This document shows positions 38,201-49,904 of a stretch of 64,000 nucleotides of DNA, piece after piece (the stretch's first letter is position 1; every line of letters starts with the position of its first letter). Source of the DNA: Apostichopus japonicus (Eukaryota; Echinodermata; Holothuroidea; Aspidochirotida; Stichopodidae); the NCBI RefSeq assembly GCF_037975245.1, contig NC_092566.1, positions 7,792,001-7,856,000 of the forward strand, written 5' to 3'. The notes below the pieces were generated by a model. That model was given only the letters and a program-made list of their open reading frames with translations, did no database searches and was not told where the DNA came from. A program made the translations under genes and the position numbers.

Positions 38201-39820
38201 TCATTTTTCTGCTTTTTTCTTTACAAGGATTAGTGACCTATAAGTTCCTTCCAGAACTCTCAAAATGATTCAACACTCAACAATAGTTATGAGTAACTTT
38301 GGTCCATGTCTAAAGTATTTCTCTCAGAGAGGCCTATTTTCCAAACTTCAGTGACTGTAAAATTATCCTTAAATAATCGTGGATCTGAAACTTCCCAGCA
38401 TCCCCCTCCTACTCTGAACCATTCGAGAATCATTATGTCTGAAAATTCATAGAGCAAATGTAAAAGAAGGAGGATTTTGATAATCTTTCACAAACGACAG
38501 GATTGGAAGTATGGATAACCAGTTACATTCTACACAGAGCAACACACAATCAACTTCTATTGTAAATGGCAATCTCTCCCCCCTCCCTCACTGCACCCCC
38601 CCTCCATCCTGACTTTCACCACCCCCAACAAAGATCAAATATTGACATCAAAACTCCTAACCTCTCAACCAATCTCTCAATTACACCAGCTTTTTTGAGT
38701 TAATCCTAAGTTTTAAAATATTTCAAGCCGTCGGATACCACACTTCCACAACAAAGTAGGTCGATAAACTTGACCAGTCAAATTCTATTTCACCTTGTAA
38801 CGTAGAATGCTCAAAGCTTTTAAACAGTTCCCAATTTGAGTGTACTTAAATGCTGCTACCGTAACTGTCAGGAGACTAAACGTTGAGGATCCAATCAAAA
38901 TCTCTAGCTTACCCTCCCTTTATTACTCACATCCATTTTGGTCATAAAATCTAGGAGAAGTGTCACCTTCTTAACCCACTGCAATTTCGTTCTCTTGTCA
39001 GTACCATTCGGTAGGTTTGGAAACATTGACAAGCAAACTCATTGAGTTGCTTAAAAACAGATCAAAACTGTAAATCACCAACAAGGAAATGACACAACAT
39101 AAACCCATCTCAAACATTCTATTGTTCTTATCTTTTATCTTCCTTAAATCTAGGATACCCTTTAACATCCAACAAGAATGGGATGGGGGGGGGGGGGTTA
39201 TGCCCTTGAAATTAATGCTAAAAGCAATGAATTACAAAATATCATAATCTTTACACCAATAACAAACAGTACAAGCCCAAGGGGTAAATGTCACCAACAC
39301 TATTCCGGGAGAAGACTGGTAGATATAGGCCTATATATACAATCTCTCCCCCTCTCCCTCTCTCTCGGTTCCAGCCTGTCTGGCCAGGTTTGAGATTATC
39401 TGAACTATCTTGGAATTTTTGAGCACCTGGGTCTCATGATTGAGGGTAACAAAAACATATCAAAGATAAGAGAGGTTTTGATGGGTGTGAGATAGTAGGG
39501 GGAGGGTGTACCGGATATTTATGAGTTGGGTGTCAACCTTATATGTACATGTATCACATCTGGATGAAAGCAACATTACAAATAGATCTATACATATATG
39601 TATGTTAGTAAGTACTACAGCCAATGAAATTGATGTATTTATTGGGCCATGTTTACAATGATAGTAGTTACAAGTTGGAACATGTGTGACATAAGGACGG
39701 ATGAACTCGGGTTAGTGAAACTATCCTACTGTGGTAAATCCAGGGGTACTTCATATCCTATGCTTTTGCATTTGCTCCTCGGGACCCTTAAAAAAATCTG
39801 GAATACTGAAAATGACGGCT

Positions 39821-39851
39821 ATCTATATATATATATATATATATATATATA
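39821..39851. repeat. (TA)n microsatellite
   Basis: A near-perfect TA dinucleotide run of about 30 bp in a BMPR1 intron. Confidence 0.9.
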
Positions 39852-40348
39852 GCAATACATACATCTATTTTTTTAAATATATTTTTTTAGGGTTGCTAGC
39901 CTCCTAAGCTACAACTAGATCCCAGTTTGCTTATTACAGGAGACGAAAACCAAATCATCATGTTAACCTTATATAATAGAGATCTTTGTGATTTGACAAA
40001 CTCCCCAAAGAGAAGAAAATTTTGCTTCTCCATTTGGAATATATATAGATTCAAATGTTTGTGTCACCAGGCTGCCCTATTGTCCACCTGTGATGTGGTA
40101 TTACCACTGGGAAGTGTAAGCTTTTATGCATTCTCTTTGTTGTCTTCAGTCTTCGAAGCTGAGGAATATATCTCCTAAATGAATAACAATTTTGCTTAGC
40201 TGTTTGGGAAAGTTTTCAAGTATCACGATCATACAGACCAATGAGATGGTATAGTGAGAACAGGTCAGGCTGAAGAAAGTGGGCTTGGAAGGGGGGGGGG
40301 GGGCGGCGGGAAGAAGGACAGGAATTCTGTTCATAGAAAAGTTCTTAC

Positions 40349-40463
40349 CTGAGGTAAAAAAAGGTGAGAATAAGAATGAAGGCAGCAGCAAACACTGTTA
40401 CCGAGAATAACAGTACTATTTGGTGTAGCATGTGTGGTTGGTTTGAAGGTTCTGGTATACCAC
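40349..40463 (-). CDS. BMPR1: BMPR1 exon: transmembrane segment
   Basis: This 115-bp exon supplies residues 55-91, with split codons at both ends (a G completed across the upstream junction and an R across the downstream one). It holds a short polar stalk (GIPEPSNQPHMLHQ) and then a hydrophobic stretch of about 23 residues (IVLLFSVTVFAAAF, then ILILTFFYL) ended by the basic RHKKR of the next exon. That is the stop-transfer arrangement of a single-pass type I membrane protein. The acceptor is CTATAG and the donor is GTAAGA. Confidence 0.9.
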
Positions 40464-43137
40464 CTATAGAAAACAAAGGAAAAACAACATTTTGGTAGAA
40501 ATCTTGGTAACTATTTTTCATTTTAAGCAATCACAGACCCTTTTTTCCTCTTTAACTTTCTCACCTTTTTCCTTTATCCTTACTTTCCTATAACTTACTT
40601 CCCATAAACTCATCAGTTTTAAATGAAAGGTAACAGTCCTTCCTAAGTTACAACACAATGTAAAATTCAGTTCCACTGAAGCATTCATCGTATGGATGTA
40701 CAATAACTCAAAAACTCAGGTCTTTATGACTTACCCGTTCTTCAGATTTCCCTTCAAGTTTATTAAAATCCAGTATAAATACATGAAAGTACATATTTAT
40801 AAATAGGATACTTAAAACATTTTAAAGAGTTATAAAGCTTGAAATAGCATGTACTATATGTACAAATAATAAATCAAAAGTTAATAGCAAATGATTAAAG
40901 TAGGTTTTGTGGAACAACACCCTGAATAAATATAGCAGCCCTATAAACGAAAGAAAGTTTTTAAAACGTATAGTTCGAAATTTTGGCGCGATTGTCCTAT
41001 TTCTCAAACCCCCCATCCCCTTCCCCCTCTTCTCGTATATGTTGATGTACTTTTACCATCAATCAAATTTAATAACATCGCACTTGACATTATCGCTAAT
41101 TAACACGAAATTTCTCCATGAAGCTTGGCAAAACTGGCAAAATCACAGGTCGACAATCGTTGCTCCCAATTCTGTCATGGTTAAACATTTTTCCTGAGAG
41201 CCTTTCTATGGTTCTGGTCTTCCAAATTATTCTCAAATATTGTTGAGTGCTTGAAAGTTATAGATAGAATGATCTCATTTTACAGGGGAAATGTTTTGCC
41301 AACTAGCACAGAAGCTTAAAGGGTGTGAAGACTCGCGCAAAAAGAAACGTCTGATGCCGGTAATTTGACCTAGTTTCGAATGAGGTGTAACAGAAGTGTT
41401 AAACACGACCATCGATCCCAGAAAATACACACACAGCTTGCTACCATCGGTAATTAGACACTACTGTACAGTCAGTACATACAGCTGCGGTCAATACCCA
41501 CAGCACAGTATACAAACGATACAGCGATGGATATCTCAGGTCCAGCTAAAGATAACAAGGTATCACGTTTCATTACTGTCTGCATTTTGTAGCGACACAA
41601 ACAAAACGTCACTTGCAAGCAACAGAAAGTTAACTTTTTCAGATGGCCGCACGCGGTTTAGGGCGAGTCTTCAATGGCTTTAAAGGGGACATGTCACAAG
41701 CCAACTGACTTTATTGAGTAAATCTGTGAGGCGGATGCTACACAGTCTACTTTCTTATATAGAAAAGTTAAAAGAGCCTGATGTTTCAAAAACTAGCAGA
41801 ATCTTCTTAAAAATTTTCTTGTTTTTCTCCCTTTCAAGGATATTTTGTAACCTGCTGGTTTTATTTTGTTTTTCCTACTGTGAGCAGAAGAGAAAAACAA
41901 ATTGTAGTAAGTAATTGCTATACCATACAGTGTACAGTCAGTGGTCTAATTTGATGGTGACCTTTTGGGGAATAAAAAGCTGGTTGCTGAGATGAATTGG
42001 GAATTCATAAAATCCTTGAAGACCAACAACAGGCACCATCATCTGTGTTATAGGCCTTGGCTTGAGAAGGTTATTCAGTAGCATAATTAAATGAACTACT
42101 ACCATCCAAAGTTGTGCCTATTTCATTGAGAGTACTTTCTAAAACAAATTCCACATTGTAACAAAGCTCTCCTTGCTTACACTTTCAAGCCTACAGTATG
42201 TACAGGTCAGCAAAATCAACTGCACACCCACTGTTGGCTTGTAACTGCCGACGTCCGATATCGATGAATATATCATTGAAGAATCTGGCAAGCTCTCCAG
42301 TGGAGAGGAAACGGGATAAACGAAAACACCCAACTAAACCCACAAAACTCAGTGAAACACCCATCTAACCCCCAAAATTTAGTGAAACACCCAACTAACA
42401 CCCAAAACTCAGTGAAACACCCAACCAACACCCGGAACTCAGTGAAACACCCAACCAACACCCGAAACTCAGTGAAACACCAAACTAACACCCAAACCTC
42501 AAGGAAACACCCAACTAACACTCTGAACTCAGTGAAACACCCCAATAACACTCGGAACTCAGTGAAACACCCAACTAACACCCGGAACTCAGTGAAACAT
42601 CAAACCAACACCCGAAACTAAGTGTAACAGCCAAAACTTAGTGAAACACCCGACACCTGAAACTTAGTGAAACAACCAACTAAACCCGAAACTCTGTGAA
42701 ACACCCAACTAACCCCCAAAACTTAGTGTAACGCCCAAATAACACCCGGAACTCAGTGAAACACCCAACCAACACCCTAAACTTAGTGTAACACCCAAAA
42801 CTTAGTGAAACACCCTACTACCACCTGAAACTTAGTGAAACACCCAACTAACACCCGAAACATTGTGAAACACCCAAATAACCCTCAAAAAGGTTGTGAA
42901 ACACCCAACTAATCCCCCCAAAACTTAGTGGTTTGGGCATGCATTACAACTAACGACACTAAACTTATCAAACATTTGGTATCATAATCTTTGCCCTTCT
43001 CATGACCCACTGCCATGTCATTCTTCCACATCTACCAGTCAGAGAGGAGGAGCACAGTAAATCTAATCATCAGATTGCTCTTTTTCCCACAGAGTTTTCT
43101 TAACCATGCAAAACAACCATGTCTACATAAACCTCAC
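40464..43137 (-). other. BMPR1 intron (extracellular to transmembrane)
   Basis: This intron has a GTGAGG donor next to 43138 and a CTATAG acceptor next to 40463. Apart from the 30-bp minisatellite at 42329-42929, I see only AT-rich unique sequence. Small open frames near 41396 and 40907 have no recognisable content. Confidence 0.85.
42329..42929. repeat. 30-bp minisatellite, about 20 units
   Basis: This is a tandem array with the consensus CTCAGTGAAACACCCAACTA followed by ACACCCGGAA. Units differ by point changes, and some are shortened, especially after 42620. Because 30 is a multiple of three, the array leaves open frames on both strands (89 and 102 codons). They look like repeat proteins but are a by-product of the period. 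It lies inside a BMPR1 intron. Confidence 0.92.
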
Positions 43138-43298
43138 CTGGAATACTTGTTGTGGTAATTGGAGGGAGTGTTGTGTTGAGATAAAGGTTGCAAAAGGGCT
43201 TGTCATTACAACATCTCATCGCTCTGGGGATGTGGTGCTTTTGGGCTTTACAAAGCATAAGGCCGCCATCTCCAGTCGGAGGTAAACAACCGAGTGAC
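43138..43298 (-). CDS. BMPR1: BMPR1 exon: C-terminal half of ligand-binding domain
   Basis: This 161-bp exon supplies residues 1-53 of the visible protein, with a split codon at each end. It begins after a TTGCAG acceptor and ends at a GTGAGG donor. The reading SLGCLPP...LMLCKA...RCCNDKPFCN matches the last part of the activin/BMP type I receptor extracellular domain. It has five cysteines in the family spacing (GC, LC, CC, FC), including the conserved CCN pair followed by LPP. A threonine/proline-rich juxtamembrane stalk (LPPITTTSIPG) follows. The first cysteines of the domain (the CxCxxxC part) should come from an upstream exon, which I did not find in the window. Confidence 0.92.
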
Positions 43299-43458
43299 CT
43301 GCAAGTAGACAAAGAAAAAAGTCACAGAATGTTAATTCAAAAACTTACTAATTCAGTATCCAAATTATGGAAAAGACCAAGAACATAGGTTCCAATTCCA
43401 TACAAAAAATCGCTGTAGGAAATCCGGACAACAAAACGCACGATGTTGACACTTTGGA

Positions 43459-43611
43459 TGGTAGAATGAGAATGAAGGGCACAGACCGGGGGCAGGGGGG
43501 GTTCTGGTCATAGAGGGCGCACAGTGTTAAAAGGTTACCAGTACATTCTAGGCACAGTAGAAGGAGTTGCTAAGGTTGTGAGGAGACAGGTAAGTGAGGA
43601 ACGAAGTAAAC
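43459..43611 (+). repeat. Dispersed repeat of about 100 bp, copy 2 (longer form)
   Basis: The core is at 43511-43611 (TAGAGGGCGCACAGTGTTAA through ACGAAGTAAAC). The upstream extension GGTAGAATGAGAATGAAGG and a G-rich GGTTCTGGTCA are shared with copy 4. The copy lies 160 bp upstream of the extracellular-domain exon. Confidence 0.85.
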
Positions 43612-43731
43612 ATGTATGTTTTATTATGTCCAACATGATGTAACAATATATGGTGAGAAATCTAAAGGACGCTACTGAATTAATAATACCACGTTCGGTA
43701 ACAACCGACAACAATTATGACGAAAACAAAC

Positions 43732-43800
43732 TCCAAACTATAAGATAACGAGAGAAAATAATTATCTCCAAACTATGAGATAATGAGAGAAAATAATTAG
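43732..43800. repeat. Two-copy tandem duplication, about 35 bp
   Basis: CTCCAAACTATAAGATAACG with AGAGAAAATAATTAT is repeated immediately as CTCCAAACTATGAGATAATG with AGAGAAAATAATTAG. Confidence 0.85.
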
Positions 43801-44420
43801 GATAATAAATCTACGGCAAAAAAAAATAATTGATATACAGTACACTCGCTCGATTCTATATTCTCATTTTTTTTTAAAATAAAATCAATTGAAGCTTGAT
43901 GTAATATTGCGGGTACGCTGAGACTCTTGGTGTAGTGTGTTTGCAAATGAAATTTGATGACAGGTCAACGACAGAGTAAAACAATTCGAGTGGTCTCCAG
44001 CAAAAACAAGATACACAATATTTGTTGAGAGATTCTCAAGCACATGTTTAAGATTCTCAACAAAGTTCTTCCATCTCAGTTTGTTTGCATTTAGGATGTT
44101 TCCATAGAAAAGTTGGAGAAAATGTTTCCATCTGATTTATTTGGGAAAATTCTGTTTATTATAAGTTTTTGGCAGTCTGTAGATTAAGTATGTACAGTAG
44201 AAGGGAAATCTTGGGGCACCTTGATTGTAAAGACAGATTAAGAAAGGAGTGAAGCTAATTTTTTCAATTTTGTCAGTCATTTCTTCTGCTGTACACAATC
44301 AGTAATAGGAATAGACCTAAGCAGGCAAATTCAGAAAGTAAACCCTGCCTCTGAACGAACATGCCAACACAAAAAAAGAGCTATCGGGACGCATGTACAG
44401 GTACTGTACATAGCCAGTCA

Positions 44421-44506
44421 TAGAGGACGCACAGTGTTAAAAGGTCTAGGCATGATAGGAGGTGTTAAGGTTGTGGGGAGACAGGCAAGCGAGGAACGAA
44501 GTAAAT
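44421..44506 (+). repeat. Dispersed repeat of about 100 bp, copy 3 (internally deleted)
   Basis: Same start (TAGAGGACGCACAGTGTTAA) and end (GACAGGCAAGCGAGGAACGA) as the others, but about 15 bases are missing after AAAAGG. Confidence 0.8.
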
Positions 44507-45688
44507 AGTGCGACACCCACCAAAGTGAACACCCAAAGTTGTCTTGATGGAGACTGTTTATTAACAGGGACTCAAAATAGACACAAAGTCACAAACCAGT
44601 GCTGGCTACAGAACTGCTGTAGAGGAAGCAGGTATGACTATGTGCGATGACGATGTCTCTCTTATTGAAGACATGTCTCTTTTGATGGACAAAACTAATT
44701 AACATGTAATTTCATACCACAATGTCCTCTCTGCCGAACATACAGTACCACAATGTCCTGACTTGTAAATGCCATTAAATTTTACCGGATGAAAATGATG
44801 CTAACTTTTGGCTCAAAAAAGGAAAACTATAAGTCACTGAATGCCAGGGAGTTAAAAGTAGTTGTTGTAAATATCGCATTCTCAAAGTCATAACCCATAA
44901 CAGATTATGACTTGTGACAACAGCCCAAGGCAACCTTCTCGCTCCGACGATATATATCGTCATTAAAATCAAAGGAGAACAGGATAACAAAAAAGGATAT
45001 AAAAAAAAAAGGGAAAAAAGAAGACAGTTCTCCAAACCTGTTGACCTTGAAAATGTTTCAGTTATCTACCCAGCAATAAAAGAAGGTAATCATTTTTCAT
45101 GATACACTTAAAAAAAAAAACAAGGGAAAAACAAGTTTACGCCATGATTCATACAGACAGATTTTTTTTATGGGGAGGAAGGAAACAATTATAGATAACA
45201 GTTCTCTCTGTCAACATCAGTCCATCAATCACCATTTAGATGAGGACTAAACCTTCATAACTCACATCAATTTACAAACCGATAATAACTGTCTAATAAT
45301 TCTGACTTTTTTTTTTTGGTTCCAACAAATAAATGATCCATGTCTATTTGTCATCTTATCTCTAATGACAATCTTTCGAAAGAAGAAGAAGAAAGAAAAG
45401 TGGGATGGCAGTTTACTTCCAAATGAGACATAAGTAATAGTAATCTGCTGTAGTACTTCATCATGGGAATATATACCATTGGGGTATGTAATACAGTATA
45501 TGTACTGTAAGATGTAACATTTTATACAGAGTAAGCAGACATCAGGGAATAATTTAGTGTTCAAAGTTTTGTGTACATAGCACAATAGCAGTTTTGAAAC
45601 ACTGAACTTTAGTTCTTATAAATTACTATGGTTCCTGTGTACAAAAAAAAAACTGTATGTCACATCTTTGCACTTGTCTAGCAATTTA

Positions 45689-45796
45689 TATATATATTTA
45701 TTTATTTATTTTACAGAATTTATATAGTGCTTAATCCAATATAAAATCGCTCTAAGGCGTTTTACAATGAAACATACAGGTCAAGAAAATAAATAA
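45689..45796 (+). repeat. Interspersed repeat fragment (TTTATATAG-type)
   Basis: After a TATTTATTTATTT tract comes ATTTATATAGTGCTTAATCC, then AAAATCGCTCTAAGGCG and TTTTACAATG. Sequences of this type (a TATAGCGCTTAA block with a matching AAGGCGCTTTACA) are common dispersed repeats in marine animal genomes, as I recall. Family not assigned. Confidence 0.4.
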
Positions 45797-48369
45797 TATA
45801 TTTGACCATTTTGCATCGCATTTTGTGATGTGACACTGGATTAATTATTCCACAGATGTACAAATTTAAGAGTATATAAATCTTCATTTTGTAACTGACT
45901 TTACCACAAACTGGTGGCTCTAAGCAGAATATAGTTAGATCCTGTACACCTATAACGTAAACTTTTTACTTTCAACCGCCAAAGTTCACTATGTCAGCAA
46001 CGATGAAAGTAAAAATTTGAGTTTGTTGCTGACAAAACATGACATTGAAGCATATTACATTAAAGTCGTGGGACACAAAATTTTCTGTCAGATTGCATTA
46101 AAGGCTAATTTTAAGATACTGTAGTCAAAAGGATTGCAAGCTGCATACATCTCTCAGATTAAGAAATATAAAATCACAACCCATTATGTTGGAGCACACT
46201 GTAGCAAGTAGCATGGTATGTTTAATATGCACTGATATAGTCCAACGTGATACAAACCATTGTAACCTTAAACTACCAGTAGAGATACAGCAAAGATGCT
46301 TTAAGAAAAGAGTCTTACATAGTAGTGTTCATCCATCTTGGTCCTAAAATTTAGACATTTATGCTTAAAAATTATCTTTAAATTGTTGCTGTGGAGGATG
46401 GGGGGGGGGGGGGGGTATGCATGCACAGCAGTATATGGAACAATATGAACATGAAATGGTTGAGAGCTACTGTACATAGTACAAATCTTTCCAGAGCAAA
46501 TGTCATATTTTCATAAGCCTCAAAGAAGGTTTTGTAAGACCTGCAGCTATAAAGATCACAAAACAGTTCAATACACTGTTAAACAATGCTCGGCATGTCA
46601 TCAATTTTCAGAACTAAATGCAATTAATGAACATCCACTACACGGTATCTTACAGCAGTCACATAATGTTATCAGTTAACATTACTGTCAGACTTCAGGC
46701 ATACAATTTCACAATTTTAACTAGTATTTGCTAAAAAATTGTGCCCGTATTTAAGAAAAATCTACTGGCTAAAAATGTTTTTTTTTCATTTTTATTTTCC
46801 AGTTTATGCCGTACAGGCATTTGAGAGCGGCCCCAATAATATTTGCAGATAATAAAGTAGTAATACCGGGCTTACGTTACGTGTACACCAAAATCCTAGA
46901 GATTCTTTGACTGACAACAAGTTCATCGACTTACCATGTGTTGAATTTGTTAATATCTAATGGCAGAAAACTGCCGGTATCTTTTTTTTCTCCTGTCTAC
47001 TTGCAAAGGACAAACTTAACTGGCATTTAGGCAGTAAATAGTCCCAATTTCAAGGGTCAAGTCTTAGAGAACATGAACATATCATGTTAAAATGTATGTT
47101 AATAACATACAGAACATTGCCTACTTCCTTCAGTACATGAACATTCTGTACTGTAAATGATGAGTATTTAGGCATCTTCTGTGATCTGTGAAATACCAAT
47201 TACATGAGCCCAGCTACCACTTCAACACATTGATCTGACCAACATGACTGTATGTAGGTAAAGAATCGTAAGCTCAAGGGCCACATAAACTGGTGCAGGG
47301 CAGTAGCACCAGATGTCAATACACAAAAGAGCACCTACTGTATCAAAAACAATCACAATTCTTCTTTGTTAACCAAAGTATGACCCAAAACCCCCTTTCC
47401 CCCCCCCAAAAAAAAAGGGGAGATCCCTGCAGCAGCTTTAACATACTATATATACAGATAATACAGTACTAGATAAGAAAGAAGTTTGATTGACTGCATA
47501 AGCTTGGGTATACTTCGTAAAGGGCAGCTAGGCCAAACCTACAACTGAAAAAACAATGTTATGGTTCATTAATATTGACTAGACTGAAGCTAATCAAGTG
47601 AATGAGCTATAAAATGCAATACACATTCCATCACAGAAGTTGGCACACAATAAAAATTTTATGACCGTAAATTGTTGGTTACAAATTCCATTCTATACAG
47701 TGCTGATATGTTCTTTAGCCATTCTCTGTACTATTAGTCCAAGTAAGAATTTTACTGTATGAACTAACATGAAGTATATGCTGTATCCTATAGCGCAACC
47801 CCTCCCCTCTTCTCCACGCCCCCCCCCTCCCCCAAGAAAAATTGTGATTAGCAAGAACTTAGTTTTATTCAAATTGTATATTAAAGACAACGTGACACTT
47901 AATTGAATAGATGGAAAAGAAAAATATAAATATAGTTGAAAGATTCCATCTCAAGATCTTACTTTGGACTCAAAGATATGGTTCATTGAATGGAACCTAT
48001 TTTGATGATCTAACACGGATAGGGTCTCAAATAAGCTACTGTAAGGCTTCCTGATCCTTGGGTCTCTAAACTAAACTAAACTATGAACTAAACTATTAAC
48101 CTATTTTGACTACATGTCATCATGATAGCTTTACTAAGGCTACAGTATTATATCTTGCTGCTGGTTTATCCTTGAAAATGACAACCATTTGGAATCCTTT
48201 TTTAAGCTGTAAATATTCTCTGCACTATATTAAAATTCCATCAAAATGCAATTTATTTGTAGAAATTTTAATGTCCTCTGTGGGTAACTGAGTTAAATAT
48301 TATAAACTAAAACACTTTCAGCCGAACTTGCAATGATGTCATCCCTATTAAACTCTGCTGGTGCCAGAT

Positions 48370-48703
48370 CAGGCGCATAGCGAGGAATTTGCCAAGGGAG
48401 GGGCGAAGCCTGTAGGCAAAATATCTAAGCGTAGCGCCACCATGAGTTGGCGAGAAGCCTACAAGAAAATTATGTCCAAAATGCCTCCCAGATCGCTGGA
48501 TATGGCACTTCCCAAGACCGTGGGTTGCCGTGACGCGTACAAGAAAATTTTGGCTGAAAATGCCTTCCAGATCGCTGGAAATGACACTTCCCAGGCCTTG
48601 TAAGTTGCATTTTCTATTTTGAAATTACTAGCGATATCATAAAAAAAAATATGCTCAAGGGGGGGAGCGGTCGCCCCTTTGCCCCCCCTTGGCTAAGCGC
48701 CTG
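48370..48703. mobile_element. hAT-like MITE, 334 bp
   Basis: The ends CAGGCGCATAGCGAGG and, on the complement, CAGGCGCTTAGCCAAGG are imperfect terminal inverted repeats. Eight bases, TGCCAGAT, are duplicated exactly on both sides (48362-48369 and 48704-48711). The interior includes GCGCCACCATGAGTTGGCG and TACAAGAAAATTAT, repeated in a second diverged internal copy (TACAAGAAAATTTTGGC). The 80-codon open frame here is part of the element and not a gene. Confidence 0.85.
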
Positions 48704-48739
48704 TGCCAGATGCAAATTCCAAAACTTACTTACGTAGTG

Positions 48740-49740
48740 CAGTAAAGGTTTCCAGCTTCCTATTGAAACCACCTAGCGCCTAGGCTAGTCAAGACTAGGC
48801 CATCAGGTGCTACGAAATGCAACTCTGCTTAAGATGTCGGAACATCGAACATTGTTCATGAAGCGCATGCTGTATGTTCGGAGCGTGTTAGCGCTTGTAA
48901 CTTGCTGGGGTTGTATCCTACCCCATTTTCAACTTACTAACGCGTTTGTCTTGGTAATTCACCAAAGAAATAGGAAGAAAGGCTTATTCCATAGGATCGC
49001 TCACGTAGTCGACTCGTAGTCGACGTCGACTCGACTTCTTAGACTCGTAAGCCACTGGTCTATCTAGTGCCACTGGGCTGGCGAAAAATTTATGCAGACC
49101 AGGCATGGGTCCCGTCTGGTGTAGGTTCTACACTTAAGACACAAATCGTGTTCCACCCAGGTTCTGCCTGGCCGAAACATCGAAAGTTAAAAAAAAAAAC
49201 TTCAGCTGGTTACGAGACAAACTAAAACGCTCGAATTAAGGAAAGACTAACTCTTAAGCTTACGGAAAAATGCAAACTAACAAGAGAACGGGAGAGAACG
49301 GGAGGTACATAACGGTGAGTAGAGGTACGTAGCGTAACCTAGCAACGGCAAAATACGAAAAACGCTACGAAGTGGCCTAACAAAATCAACACAAGCTGAA
49401 AAAGAACATGAGAGAGCGAAATATAGAAGAAGAAATCGTGAATAGAAATACAATGTAGACATGCTATGAACATGAAAATACAACGACACGCCTATAGCGT
49501 GGGGAAGGGAAATTGGCGGGAAACCTAGGCAGTTCGCGGAACTGCTACCCCCGCAAAAACCTAAGGGTGGAAACGCACTAGGAATAAAAACAGTCCCCAA
49601 AACCCTCCCTTTCAACAAAAAAGGATACTTATCGGGCTGGAAAGGGCTGCAATACTCCTAAGAATCCGAGGAAAGAAACTTCCAAAGATCGCTAAAGAAA
49701 ACCAAGACGAAATCCAAGGGAAATATATCCACAAGAAATT
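48740..49740. other. CpG-richer patch of unknown nature
   Basis: Visibly richer in CG dinucleotides than its surroundings (for example CTCGTAGTCGACGTCGACTC near 49013). Open frames run on the plus strand (48807-49019) and minus strand (49277-49618), but I recognise neither. It may be an older transposon, a promoter-like island or an unrecognised exon region. Confidence 0.3.
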
Positions 49741-49760
49741 CACGTGAAGACACTTTTAAT

Positions 49761-49904
49761 GGTAGAATGAGTAGTGAGGAGTGACCGAGGGGGGGTTCGG
49801 TCATAGAGGGCGCACAGTGTTATTATTTTACCAGGACTTTATAGGCACGGTAGAATGAGGTGCTAAGGTTGTGAGGAGACAGGTAAGCGAGGAGCGAAGT
49901 AAAT
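49761..49904 (+). repeat. Dispersed repeat of about 100 bp, copy 4 (longer form)
   Basis: Carries the GGTAGAATGAG extension and a G-rich stretch, then TAGAGGGCGCACAGTGTTAT and the shared end GACAGGTAAGCGAGGAGCGA. The end contains a perfect splice-donor-like CAGGTAAG on the plus strand. Confidence 0.8.

Larger units (their letters stand above)
36016..40348 (-). other. BMPR1 intron (transmembrane to GS box)
   Basis: This 4.3-kb intron runs from the GTAAGA donor to the CCACAG acceptor. It contains one copy of the dispersed repeat of about 100 bp (38098-38200), a (TA)n run at 39821-39851, a poly-G run near 39184, and AT-rich low-complexity sequence around 37080-37140. I see no further exon. Confidence 0.8.
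20791..43298 (-). other. BMPR1: BMP type I receptor gene (BMPR1, ALK3/6 class), partial at 5' end
   Basis: This is the gene-level entry for eight coding exons on the minus strand. They encode the C-terminal half of the extracellular domain, the transmembrane helix, the GS box and a complete serine/threonine kinase with stop codon, 446 residues in all. Type I BMP receptors sit in the plasma membrane, bind BMP ligands together with a type II receptor, are phosphorylated on the GS box and then phosphorylate Smad1/5/8. Exon lengths are 161, 115, 145, 193, 298, 176, 131 and 123 bp. From memory, the 193-298-176-131 series matches the kinase exons of vertebrate BMPR1A/BMPR1B, which supports orthology. 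The L45 loop ([11 protein letters not shown]) is of ALK3/6 type, not ALK4/5 or ALK1/2 type. Vertebrate BMPR1A is about 530 residues, so roughly 80 N-terminal residues are missing here. Confidence 0.95.

Noticed and set aside
42273-42621. Repeat proteins on both strands, or a CRISPR-like array
   Set aside because: The units are directly adjacent and homologous throughout, with no unique spacers, so this is a minisatellite. The open frames follow from a 30-bp period.
48361-48603. 80-codon plus-strand frame with repeated AYKKI motif
   Set aside because: It lies inside the hAT-like MITE and its repeat comes from the element's internal duplication.
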